From: a bacterium
GTDB lineage: Bacteria; Patescibacteriota; Gracilibacteria; Absconditabacterales; Absconditicoccaceae
Reading direction: 5' to 3'
Assembly (NCBI GenBank): GCA_020629735.1
Contig: JAHDCT010000004.1
Location: 13,344 to 24,475, forward strand
DNA length: 11,132 bases
Positions 1 to 8,476 of this stretch are shown here, piece after piece (position 1 is the first letter of the stretch; every line of letters begins with the position of its first letter). A program made the translations under genes and the position numbers. The notes under the pieces were generated by a model. The model had not been told where the DNA came from. It saw only the letters and a program-made list of their open reading frames with translations, and ran no database searches.

Positions 1-189
1 TTCCTCATTATGATCAATAAAAAATAAATCTCCTACACCAAGAGTATAGTGAAAACAATGAGTTACTTCTAATTTATTTTTAAAACCAAAACACGCAAAT
101 TGACTTCATTTAAAAACAAGATATAAAAGTCTACTACAAGCCAAATAGGGATGATTCAAAAGTCGGCATTGTTTCGTGAATAGCAACAT
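1..189 (-). CDS. partial hypothetical ORF, start seen, C-terminus off window
   Basis: On the minus strand an ATG (complement of 187-189) opens a frame of 63 codons that is still open at the window edge when UGA is read as glycine (one in-frame UGA, residue 28). The translation starts MLLFTKQCRLL and contains the segment YTLGVGDLFFID near the edge. It has four cysteines in the first 45 residues and is fairly hydrophobic. I recognise no family. It would be divergent from the nrd genes and share the 190-475 intergenic space with them. An open frame of this length can arise by chance in A+T-rich DNA with only two stop codons, so the call is weak. Sequence left of the window would settle it. Confidence 0.33.
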
Positions 190-282
190 AAATTAAATTA
201 GTTTTGCCTGGATGAAAGCTAAATTCGAAGCACAAAAATTATCTCTTTTTATCTCTTGCAGATGTTATCTTTTTTTATAAAA

Positions 283-298
283 ACACAACATATAGTGG
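283..298 (+). promoter_or_regulatory. NrdR box 1 (distal, upstream of nrdBA)
   Basis: The 16-mer acacaacatatagtgg matches 14 of 16 positions of the published NrdR-box consensus acaCwAtATaTwGtgt by my hand alignment. NrdR is the ATP/dATP-sensing repressor of ribonucleotide reductase genes, and it normally binds two such boxes about three helical turns apart. This site lies about 190 nt upstream of the nrdB ATG, with a second weaker box starting exactly 32 nt downstream. The nrdR gene itself is not in the window. Assignment rests on motif, spacing and target gene together. Confidence 0.72.
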
Positions 299-300
299 TG

Positions 301-328
301 TTCAAAAAAAAACAGTACTACATATAGT
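301..328 (+). promoter_or_regulatory. possible sigma70-type promoter for the nrd genes
   Basis: A -35-like ttcaaa (301-306) is followed after 16 bp by a -10-like tatagt (323-328). Transcription from here would start near 335 and leave a leader of about 140 nt before nrdB. Both hexamers are imperfect and the region is A+T-rich, so chance matches are likely. The main support is that the -10 sits inside NrdR box 2, as expected for a repressed promoter. The rest of 190-475 shows only A- and T-rich tracts and short repeats of tatctct near 240-270. Confidence 0.3.
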
Positions 329-330
329 AG
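315..330 (+). promoter_or_regulatory. NrdR box 2 (proximal, upstream of nrdBA)
   Basis: The 16-mer gtactacatatagtag matches 11 of 16 consensus positions and shares the core acatatagt with box 1. The linker between the two boxes is 16 bp, which is the usual spacing for tandem NrdR boxes and puts both on the same face of the helix. The site covers a possible -10 element (tatagt, 323-328), so NrdR bound here would block RNA polymerase. Confidence 0.65.
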
Positions 331-475
331 AAAAAGAAACGACAGATAAAGACAAAATCAAGAGAAAACACCTTAAAAAAATCGCTATGTGTGCCCAATT
401 TGAAAAGTATTTACATCCCATTAGTCAACATGTCGACTTCTGTGATGATTTTTATTCATCCTTATTTTTTCTCTC

Positions 476-1750
476 ATGACTCCATTACACGTAAAAAAAA
501 GAAACAACACTCTTGAAAAATTTGATATCTCAAAGATAGAAATTGCTATTAAAAAATGAATGGAAGCTGTTGGGCATGAAAATACGAGTGATGCAAAAAC
601 AATCGCAACGGCCATAAACACAAAATTGGATGGAAAAATTGCTCTTGAACCAAGCTACGTACGATCAGTTGAGGATATTCAAGATATGGTAGAAGAAGAA
701 CTCATGATAAGTGAATACCACGACGTGGCAAAAGCATACATACTCTATAGAGAAAAAAGAAATCAAGAAAGAAAAAGAAATATTTTCAAAAAAAGAATTA
801 ATCTAAAGCCATATGAATACCCAGAATTACTCAAATATGTTGATGCAATTCGTCACTCTTATTGGATTCATACAGAGTTTAGCTTCACAAGTGATGTACA
901 GCATTTCAATGTTAACATACTACCGGAAGAAAGAAACGCTATCAAAAATACTATGCTAGCTATTGCTCAAATTGAAGTTGCAGTAAAAACATTTTGGTGA
1001 GATGTGTACAAAAAAATGCCTAAACCAGAAGTTGGTTCCGTAGGTGCAACATTCGCAGAATCAGAAGTACGTCACCAAGACGCTTATTCTCATCTACTAG
1101 AGATACTAGGATTAAATGAAGAGTTTGAAAGAATTCAAAATATCCCAGTAATAATTGACAGAGTAAATTATTTAGAACAATCACTAAAAAATGCTAAAAG
1201 TGATGATAATAAAGACTACTCTCATTCACTCTTACTCTTCTCACTCTTTATTGAGCACGTATCACTCTTCTCACAGTTCTTGATCATCATGGCATTCAAT
1301 AAATTCAAGAACTACTTTAAGGGAATATCAAATGTAGTAGAAGCAACATCAAAAGAAGAACAAATACATGGATTATTCGGTATTGATCTCATTAACATCA
1401 TAAAAGAAGAGAACCCTCACTGGTTTGATTCAGAACATGAAGAAATTGTTATCAATACGTGCAAAAAAGCATTCGAGGCAGAAAAAAATATTCTTAACCG
1501 AATTTTCGAAGAGGGTGAATTAGATTTCTTACCTCAAGCAGTTATCGAAGAATTTATAAAAAATAGATTCAATGAATCACTAGAAAGTATCTGAATCAAA
1601 AAAATCTTTGATATAGATGAAGCACTGCTTTCACAAACATATTGGTTTGATGATGAGATCGTTGCTACTAAACACGTCGATTTCTTCGATAAAAGATCAA
1701 TTAACTATAGTAAAAAAACACAAAGTATTACAAGTGACGATCTTTTCTAA
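476..1750 (+). CDS. nrdB: class I ribonucleotide reductase beta subunit with N-terminal ATP-cone
   Basis: This 424-aa protein is the radical-generating subunit that works with NrdA to reduce ribonucleotides to deoxyribonucleotides. Residues about 4-90 form an ATP-cone: it starts VKKRNNTLEKFDISKI and ends AKAYILYREKR. The ferritin-like beta fold follows. Likely metal ligands are E167, E197, H200, E260, E295 and H298, seen in QIEVAVKTFW, EVRHQDAY, FIEHVSLF and EEQIHG. Y204 sits at the tyrosyl-radical position (ExxHxxxY). The C-terminus, FFDKRSINYSKK then TSDDLF, is the usual NrdA-docking tail. ATP-cones normally sit on NrdA; having one on NrdB is a known minority arrangement, and the partner NrdA here lacks it. 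Three UGA codons (557, 998, 1592) are read as Gly. ATG 476 is chosen because it begins the ATP-cone; a later ATG at 560 would cut the domain. No Shine-Dalgarno is visible. Metal type (Fe or Mn) cannot be read from the sequence. Confidence 0.96.
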
Positions 1751-1801
1751 ACACCTAACAACTTAAAATAATACATTTTATTCCTCTTCAAATTAACAAC
1801 T

Positions 1802-3595
1802 ATGTCAGCAACACTAACTCAAGAAAAAACAACTCAAACAGGATGAATCATGGATAAAGCTAACAAAATGAATTTCCAATCAGGAGCAGTTTCATCAAAA
1901 ACTGATGCATCAACAGATACTCCATTTTACCGATTAAATGAATATTCAAGACTTTTTCTAAATAGATGATACCTCACAGAAGGTCAAACAGCAGAAGAAA
2001 GAATTAGATATATAGCTGATACAGCAGAAAAAATACTAGAAAAACCATGATTTTCGGATAAATTCTATACCTACATGTCACAAGGTTTCTACTCACTTTC
2101 ATCACCAGTATGGTCAAACTTTTGATTAGATAGATGATTGCCAATTAGTTGTTTCTGATCATATATTTGAGACGATATGTGAGATATTCTCTACACACAA
2201 TCTGAAGTGGGAATGATGAGTAAGTTCTGAGGAGGTTGTTCAGCGTACTTTGGTGATCTACGTCATAGAGGAGCAGAAATTAAAAACAACGGACACTCTT
2301 CAGGAGCAGTACACTTCATGCAACTTTTTGAAACACTTATTGATGTAGTAAGTCAATGATCAATGAGAAGAGGACATCTTTCACCATATCTTCCACTAGA
2401 ACATCCAGATGCAGCTGAATTTTTAAAGATAGGAACAGAAGGAAATCCAATTCAAAAACTTACTCATTGAGTAACCGTAACAAATAAGTGGATGCAAGAA
2501 ATGGTTGATGGTGACAATGAAAAAAGAGCATTACGAGCACAAGTAATTCAAAGAAGAGGAGAGATCTGATATCCATACATTTTCTTTACAGATAACGTAA
2601 ATAATAACACAGTAGAAGTATATAAAGAAAAAAATCACAAAATTCATGCGAGCAACATGTGTAGTGAAATCATGCTGCCAAGTAACGATAATCGATCATT
2701 TGTTTGCTGCCTTTCATCAATCAATCTCTCTCGTTACGATGAATGGAAGGATACTGATGCAGTAGAAACACTTGCATACTTCCTAGATGCAGTAATAACC
2801 GAATTTTGTGAGAAATTAGAAAAACTAAAAAACTCACCTGATAGAGATAAAAGACAACAGTTCACCTTCATGGAAAAAGCATACAATTTCGCAAAAGAAA
2901 ATAGAGCTCTATGATTGTGAGTACTAGGTTGGCATTCTCTCCTTCAATCAAAAATGATCCCACTAGAAAGCCAAGAAGCATATGACCTCAACAAAGAAAT
3001 ATTCACAGTCATTAAAGAAAAAGCATACGCAGCATCAAAAGAAATGGCTACTGTATACGGAGAACCAACAGTACTAGAAGGATATGGAAGAAGAAATACT
3101 ACGCTTATGGCTGTTGCTCCAACAACATCATCAGCATTTATTTTAGGACAAGTATCGCAAAGTATCGAACCGTGGTTTTCTAATTACTACGTAAAAGATC
3201 TAGCAAAGACAAAAGCTTCAGTAAAAAATAGAGAACTTGAAAAATTACTAGAATCAAAAGGGGAAAACACAAGAGATGTATGGAACAGCATTAGAGATAA
3301 CGACTGATCTGTACAACACTTAGGGTTTCTCTCAGAACATGAAAAAAATGTGTTCAAGACATTTGCAGAAATAAATCAATATGCAATTATTGACCAAGCA
3401 GCTGATAGACAAAAACTTATAGACCAAGGGCAATCTCTTAACCTAATGGTGAATCCTACTACTCCTGTTAAAGAAATAAACGCACTTTATATTGATGCAT
3501 GGAAGCAAGGAATTAAAACTCTCTACTACCAACACAGTATGAATGCAGCGCAACAACTAAATAGACAAATTAAATGTAGTTGATGCGAGGGATAG
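1802..3595 (+). CDS. nrdA: class I ribonucleotide reductase alpha (catalytic) subunit, no ATP-cone
   Basis: This 597-aa protein is the catalytic subunit that reduces nucleoside diphosphates, starting 51 nt after nrdB. Visible active-site features are C117 (PISCFG) and C302 (VCCLSS) as the likely redox pair, N285-C287-E289 (NMCSE) as the thiyl-radical site, tyrosines Y575-Y576 (KTLYYQHSMN) for radical transfer, and a C-terminal shuttle pair C592/C595 (KCSGCEG). Other family landmarks are GLGVLGWHSLLQ and APTTSSAFILG. It is shorter than E. coli NrdA (761 aa), and no ATP-cone precedes the catalytic fold, which fits the ATP-cone being on NrdB. Sixteen UGA codons are read as Gly, including both outer glycines of GLGV and one inside the C-terminal CxxC. 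It stops at TAG 3593. Order nrdB-nrdA is opposite to the common nrdA-nrdB. Confidence 0.97.
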
Positions 3596-3625
3596 TATCG
3601 ATCTTTTAGATCCTTCTGAAAACTC

Positions 3626-4285
3626 ATGGAAGAAGCTCAGTTATTGTGTATTTGAACATGAAGTAAAAAGTATGCGTTAAACGAAGATGACAATGGTCCA
3701 GGAAGTGAATTAGTAGTTTCTGCTCTATTAAATCCAGAAGAGCGTGAAACAAATTTCAAAAGAAATATCTCAATAATTCAAAACTTGCATGAACGCATTC
3801 TAAAAAAGCTAGAAAAAACAAACATGAGGAATGCTGATCAGTTTACAGGCCTACAAACATTAAAAAATTACCTAGATCTTTGAAAAAAGTTAATGCGAAA
3901 AGGCGCTGATGCCCTACTCCCCTTATACATAAGTGATTTAACAGTAATCACATATCCGTTATTACAAAATGATAACTTACAACAAGTTATAGATAAAGTT
4001 CATAAAGGAGAACTCTGAAGGTGAATAAATCTTAACTTTTCTCCTCATATAGCTACATGAATCGATGAAGAAATTATTCCACTTGTAAAAAATGAGATAC
4101 TCGAAAAATGAAAAGGAGATCATTCTACATCTCAAGAGGTAGCATATAGTCAAGAAACAAATAATGATCTAATACTTACATGGATCAAAGAAAATTTTCC
4201 AGGACTATTTACAAAAAATTTCAAAGTTCTCGTCAAAATAATAAGAAGCAAAGGAAAACTTATAACCGCACTTTCAACTAAATAA
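3626..4285 (+). CDS. unrecognised 219-aa protein downstream of nrdA
   Basis: The frame runs from ATG 3626, which is 30 nt after the nrdA stop and in the same frame, to TAA 4283. Seven UGA codons are read as Gly, a frequency like that of the neighbours, which supports real coding. I recognise no family. Visible features are a short N-terminal stretch CIGTGSKKYALNEDD, a helix-rich basic middle (NLHERILKKLEKTN), a hydrophobic patch YISDLTVITYPLL near residue 110, the segment NFSPHIATGIDEEIIPLV, and a lysine-rich C-terminus. No signal peptide or clear membrane helix is seen, so it is probably cytoplasmic. The 10-nt gap to the Nudix gene suggests co-transcription with nrdBA. The start is uncertain: the frame is open back to TAG 3593 without another ATG. 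A role with ribonucleotide reductase is only an inference from position. Confidence 0.72.
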
Positions 4286-4295
4286 ATCACATATC

Positions 4296-4733
4296 ATGAT
4301 AACACCAACAAGATTTTTCATTAGCCAAAAAGCATTTATCTATAATGAAGGGAAAATACTCCTCCTCAAAGAAGCTGATGATGGAGTAAATGTCTGTGTA
4401 GATAAACGATGTTTGCCTTGATGAAGAATAGAACTAGGGGAAAAACTAGAAGAAGCATTTGAAAGAGAACTAGAAGAAGAAGTAGGAATATCTACATATG
4501 AAAAAAAACTCATTACAGCAGGCCAATTCTTTCCTACAGTTAAGGGAGAAGGATGGCATATCGTCGCTCTCTATCGGTTATGTAAACCAAATTCAACCGA
4601 CATTCGTTTAAGCACAGAGCATAAAGACGCAACATGGGTAACACTAGAAGAAGCTATGAAATTAGAAAGACCAGGTGATGAAGAAGCTGGATTCATAGCA
4701 GTGAAAAAGTATCTAGAAGAAAATACATACTAG
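4296..4733 (+). CDS. Nudix hydrolase
   Basis: This 145-aa protein carries a perfect Nudix box (Gx5Ex7REUxEExGU). It begins at GRIELGE and closes with RELEEEVGI, spanning roughly residues 43-65. The box binds the divalent metal and hydrolyses a diphosphate linked to a nucleoside or similar group. The two glycines just before and at the start of the box are both UGA codons (4419-4424), strong evidence for UGA = Gly. Length is typical for a single-domain MutT-like enzyme. The C-terminal half (HIVALYRL, then ATWVTLEEAMKL) matches the usual strand and helix that follow the box. Substrate is not predictable; the link to nrdBA suggests clean-up of (d)NTP-type molecules. Confidence 0.92.
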
Positions 4734-4778
4734 TTTTAAACAGGACAAATGTGTGAATAGTTTTAACCATCAAAGAAG

Positions 4779-5238
4779 ATGAAAGTAGATTTCACAACAT
4801 CAGGATTTGTAGTAAATAAAGCAAAAACACATACAGCATTACTTTTTCACAAAAAGTTAAAAAAACGAATGCAACCTTGAGGTCATATTGAACCAGGAGA
4901 ATTTCCTCATGAAGCAGCAGCCAGAGAAATAAAAGAAGAATTATGAATATCGTGTCAATTAGATCCAATATATCATCAATATTCTGTTAAAAACCAGTGT
5001 ATGAATAGTCCCCAATCCAATAGCAACCTATAGACAGATAATTCCACAACATAAAGAAGAATCAGAACATCTCCATTGCGATCTTTGGTTTGTTTACATC
5101 GCAAGCAAGAAAGACACTTTTTCAGGCGAAAAAAACGAAAGTAAACGATTTTCAAAAAAAGAAGTACTAGATCTGACTAAACAAGAAACATTTTCTTCAG
5201 TCCAAGACTTTGCACATCAGGTATTAGTAAATCAATAG
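4779..5238 (+). pseudogene. second Nudix hydrolase, interrupted by an apparent +1 frameshift
   Basis: From ATG 4779 the protein has a clear Nudix fold: FVVNKAKTHTALLFHKKL, then PGGHIEPGE and REIKEELGI forming the catalytic box, with Gly from UGA at two conserved sites. After YHQYSVK the frame runs into TAG at 5031, giving only 84 residues. The next frame resumes at once with family-like sequence (VGIVPNPIATYRQIIPQH, then CDLWFVYIA) and ends at TAG 5236. Removing one A from the run of five at 4989-4993 would join the halves into about 152 aa, a normal Nudix length. This may be a sequencing or assembly indel in a homopolymer, a recent inactivating mutation, or, less likely, programmed frameshifting. 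It is not a copy of the preceding Nudix gene, since the two boxes differ throughout. Confidence 0.83.
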
Positions 5239-5251
5239 GTGAAAAAAAAAC

Positions 5252-5297
5252 ATGTCAACACTATCGACAAAGCCTCCCTTGTTGAAGTAGTTGACAT
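5252..5297. repeat. imperfect inverted repeat (nested dyad) between Nudix and gyrI-like genes
   Basis: Outer arms atgtcaac (5252-5259) and gttgacat (5290-5297) are perfectly complementary. Inner arms tcgacaa (5264-5270) and ttgttga (5279-5285) pair with one G-U, leaving an 8-nt loop agcctccc and a 4x4 internal bulge. No T-tract follows, so a standard intrinsic terminator is unlikely. It could be an RNA hairpin at the 3' end of the nrd transcript or a regulator's operator ahead of the next gene. Positions 5298-5433 are otherwise A+T-rich, with a short caaaata/tattttg stem near 5331-5353. Confidence 0.45.
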
Positions 5298-5433
5298 ATA
5301 TATAATAAGGATAGCTAACATCTAAGCTTTCAAAATAATTATAAACTATTTTGAGTAAAACAAAGAAAAATATTGGTTTTACAAAGATGAAACGTCAAAC
5401 GACATTTTTAATAAGTTGAAACAGCAATTTAAC

Positions 5434-6054
5434 ATGATCCAAAATCAATTCGAAAAAATTAATTTCAAAGAAAAGTATCCCGAATACTACACCAACGAAA
5501 CGGTTGAAGTAACACCAGTAACAACATATGAACTCAACTACTTAACAATTAAAGGTGTGGGACATCCAGATGAAAACAAAAAGTTTCACAAAGCAATTCA
5601 ACTACTTGAAGGACTCATTTTTGCAATTAAATTCAAACTAAAGAACAATCCGCCAGCAGGATTTTTCGATTTCTGAATGCCACCAAGTGAAGTATTATGG
5701 AGTAATATACAAGGTGATAAAAAAGATCGAGATCGAGAAGTAATGCTTCCCGTACCAAAGTTCATAACAGAAGAAAAAATAACTATGGCATGGCGTATTG
5801 CTCAGGCTAAATCAGAAGAAAAACTGCCACATGTTAACTTTCGTAAAGGAAAAAAGAAAAAAGTAATTCAAATACTCCACATTGGTCCATACGACGAAAA
5901 AAAGAAAAAAATCGAGTTTCTCAAAAAATATGCAAGTAAAAATAAACTAGAACTTAAAGGAAACTATCAAGAAGTATTTCTAAATGATGCAAGAAGGACG
6001 AAACCAGAAAAATTAGAAACAATATTACGTTACGAAGTAAAACCAACTAAATAA
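5434..6054 (+). CDS. GyrI-like small-molecule-binding domain protein
   Basis: This 206-aa protein resembles stand-alone GyrI-like proteins (COG4832 type). Landmarks in order are VTTYELNYLTIKGVGHPDE, a helix LLEGLIFAIKFKL, the NPPAGFFDF segment followed by UGA-coded Gly and MPP, then VPKFITEEKITMAWRIAQ, VIQILHIGPYDE, and the C-terminal EVFLNDARRTKPEKLETI followed by LRYEV. The family folds as two SHS2-type repeats that bind small hydrophobic or drug-like ligands; some members hydrolyse cyclopropanoid toxins, others sit fused to transcription factors. No DNA-binding domain is present here. The start is uncertain: ATG 5434 fits homolog lengths as I recall them, TTG 5416 is in frame, and the frame is open back to 5359. 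It is followed by a strong terminator, so it closes a transcription unit. Confidence 0.88.
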
Positions 6055-6106
6055 TACTTGTTACTTCCTTCAATAAGAAAATGACAAAATCAATTTCCCT
6101 AACATT

Positions 6107-6135
6107 TGCCTAATCTAAATTAGGCATTTTTTTTT
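6107..6135 (+). terminator. intrinsic (Rho-independent) terminator after the gyrI-like gene
   Basis: A perfect 8-bp stem, tgcctaat (6107-6114) with attaggca (6119-6126), encloses a 4-nt loop ctaa and is followed directly by nine T residues (6127-6135). It lies 52 nt after the gyrI-like stop and ahead of the TetR gene, so it separates the two transcription units. The A tract expected for a bidirectional terminator is absent on the left. Confidence 0.93.
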
Positions 6136-6172
6136 ATGATCTAATTATCTTTAACTTTTACAACCAAAAAAC

Positions 6173-6700
6173 ATGGAACTCGAAAATATTTTAAGATCAT
6201 GAGAAAAACATTTTTTCGCTAAGCAATATCATGACGTAAAGTTAGATAACATTGCAAACGATCTGGGAATTAAAAAACCGTCACTATATTACTACTTTAC
6301 TAACAAAAGAGATTTCTATCTACAAACATTAAGATTCTCTATGAAAAAGTATGTAAAAAAATTAAGATCAATAACAGAACAAAACAACCTATGATCATTT
6401 ATCGAGCGATACTTAGACTTTCCAAGCAAAGAACAGAATCTATACGCAATCGCTGCTCAAAAAGGATATTGAGATGATAAAGAAATTAACAGTATTATTA
6501 ATATGTGAAGACAAGTAATAAACACTGATATAAGTAATTTTTTCAAGCAGTACAATATTAAACCAATAACATGATTCCTTATCTGCCAACTACTTGATAA
6601 ACTAGCAATGGACAATTGTATTGATGGGTACTGTCTTGAATATTCAGTCGACGAAATTACACAAGAATTAGAAAATATTATAAGCAATAACGAAAGGTAA
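6173..6700 (+). CDS. TetR/AcrR-family transcriptional regulator
   Basis: This 175-aa protein has the N-terminal helix-turn-helix typical of TetR repressors at residues about 10-50: HDVKLDNIANDLGI, then KKPSLYYYFTNKRDFY. The C-terminal part is a helical ligand and dimer domain with no readable specificity; at 175 aa it is at the short end for the family. In-frame UGA is read as Gly at several sites. It is the first gene after the terminator, and 42 nt separate it from the glutamate-synthase-domain gene, so it probably heads that operon and may repress it. I see no convincing palindromic operator in the 37 nt between terminator and start. Confidence 0.92.
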
Positions 6701-6742
6701 ACTTTCAAAACAGTAGATTTTTTAGATTAAACTGATGTAGCT

Positions 6743-8449
6743 ATGTTATTTTTTTGGGAAATAGTTCTTTGGGTAGTGGGTATAACGATACTTATCTTTT
6801 TATGAGTAGTAGTATATGACTACTTTTTCCAAAAAGATAATGCAGTAAAATCAAATTATCCATGAGTAGGTCGCTTTCGTTATCTATTTCACGAGCTGCG
6901 TCCACTATTACGTCAGTACTTCTGAGACGATAATGCTTTTACACCGAGAGTAGTAATAGATCGAATCCTACATGTTTCATCATGAAAATCATGATACTTT
7001 GCGTTTGATAAATTCGATAGTACGTGAAAGTTACACGACCCGGATCATCAAATGATTCATTCTCCAACTCCATACAACAACGAAGAAATGGATCCAAAAT
7101 ATCCAATTATTGGAGAAAAAAGAAAACACCCACTCCATATGGAAAGTTACTTCTACAGATCTGCCATGAGTCTTGGATCAATTGCATTTGAAGCAACAAG
7201 TGCTATGGCAATGGCAGCATGTGAAGCTCACGCACCTTTTAACACAGGAGAGTGATGACTTTCAATACATCATATACCCTGAGTAAAATATTCACCAGAA
7301 AAAAAATACCTCTCAACTAAAAACATTCCTAAACGAACAAAATGAGTATACACCCTACTACCTGGAGCAAGGTTAAAAAACAGATGGATCGAATGGTGTG
7401 GGGATCACTTTGAATCAGAAAAATGAGATAGAGATCTTTTCTTATTCGATAAAGAACAACGACTATTCTATAAGATAAATCGAGATGCACCACTAGACGA
7501 CTTTCCAAAACCAGAAGAATTAAACGAGAGTTTCGGGCAACTTATTCTCCAAGTAGGGTCAGGTCTCTATGGACTACGTGAAAAAAGAGAAGATGGAAAA
7601 ATAGTTATAGATTGGGAAAGATACCAAAAAGTAACAAGCTTTGTGCGTGCTGTTGAAATAAAACTCGCTCAATGAGCAAAGCAAACATGATGAATTCTAA
7701 AAGCGTCAAAAAACACACATACAATCTCAGAAATTCGTGGTGTACACCAAGGGATAGACTTAATTTCTCCTAACAGATTTCCTTTCCTTCAAAAAGGAAA
7801 AGAAGAAGAGTTTTTTGAATTTATAGAAAAAGCCTCTGAATTAAGTTGAGGAAAACCAGTAGGAATAAAAGTAGTTATATCGAATACAGAAAATATTGAA
7901 CCATTCGCAAAAATAATGGCAACATTACCAAAAGACAAAGGACCAGATTTTATTACCGTTGATGGTTGAGACTGATGAAGCTGAGCTGCGCCAATAGCAC
8001 TTTGAGTCCTCTTTTGAAAAAAAATATATGATGCATTAGAAACGGTGCAAACAATACTCAAAAAGTATAAGGTCAGAGAAAAAGTAAAGGTGTTTGCTAG
8101 TTCAAAGCTCTATGCACCACATATGTCAGCAAGAGCTATAGCATTGTGAGCAGATGCTATTTGAAATGCACGTAGTATCATGATTGCAGGTTGATGTATT
8201 AGGGCCTGATTATGTTCAGGAGAATATGGTCCATGTCCAATTTGAATGGCAACAATGAACAAATCAAAAAGACGTTCATATGAGCAAGTATGGAACAAAA
8301 AAGTAGAAAGCATGAAAAAATACATCAAAGCTCACAATAAATGACTCATTCAAGTAGCAGCTGTTGCATGAGTTACAAGTCCTCATCTCTTAAATCCAAA
8401 TCATCTCGTTATCAAAAGATTCAAAAAAATGGATGAACTAATCAAGTAA
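6743..8449 (+). CDS. membrane-anchored FMN/Fe-S glutamate synthase-domain protein (GltB central and FMN domains)
   Basis: This 568-aa protein belongs to the FMN-binding glutamate synthase family (GltS domain 2, archaeal-type). Residues about 2-28 form one membrane helix (FFWEIVLWVVGITILIF), leaving the catalytic part most likely cytoplasmic. The TIM-barrel domain shows GKPVGIKVV, the FMN phosphate motif DGGDGGSGAAP at 407-417, and ALGADAIGNARS. Three cysteines for a 3Fe-4S cluster are C485, C491 and C498. Their spacing is Cx5Cx6C, where the usual pattern is Cx5Cx4C, so the loop is two residues longer. There is no glutaminase (class II amidotransferase) domain and no gltD nearby, so classical NADPH-dependent glutamate synthesis is unproven; it may take ammonia or electrons from another partner, or catalyse a different FMN reaction. 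Many glycines of the FMN motif are UGA. Neighbours are TetR (42 nt before) and DoxX (27 nt after). Confidence 0.9.
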
Positions 8450-8476
8450 ATATATTTTTACTCGTAAACAGCACAT

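Noticed and set aside
192..494. Plus-strand frame open for 100 codons (UGA as Gly), ending at TAA 492 and overlapping the nrdB start
   Set aside because: It has no ATG before 387, contains no recognised motif, and covers both NrdR boxes. The best start would be TTG 204. Long open frames are easy in A/T-rich DNA with two stops. It remains possible but is not supported.
421..621. Minus-strand 66-codon frame, and other minus-strand frames at 6457-6708, 7789-8061, 8110-8328, 9264-9488 and 10277-10510
   Set aside because: They lie opposite well-supported plus-strand genes and show no family features.
3573..3680. Alternative frame after the nrdA end, reading NVVDARDSIDLLDPSE and onward to TAA 3678
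   Set aside because: NrdA already ends with a proper CxxC tail in its own frame. The alternative has no start, and uses AGG and GCG codons unlike the neighbours.
4731..4766. Direct repeat tagttttaa at 4731-4739 and 4758-4766
   Set aside because: Nine A/T-rich bases twice within 40 nt, one copy containing a stop codon; no sign of a mobile element or duplication.
5291..5306. ttgaca followed by tataat, resembling a sigma70 promoter
   Set aside because: Only 4 bp separate the two hexamers, so they cannot act together; neither has a good partner at 16-18 bp.
5239..5325. Short frame from GTG 5239 (28 codons), and ATG 5252 (12 codons)
   Set aside because: Too short, no family match, and located in the dyad region.
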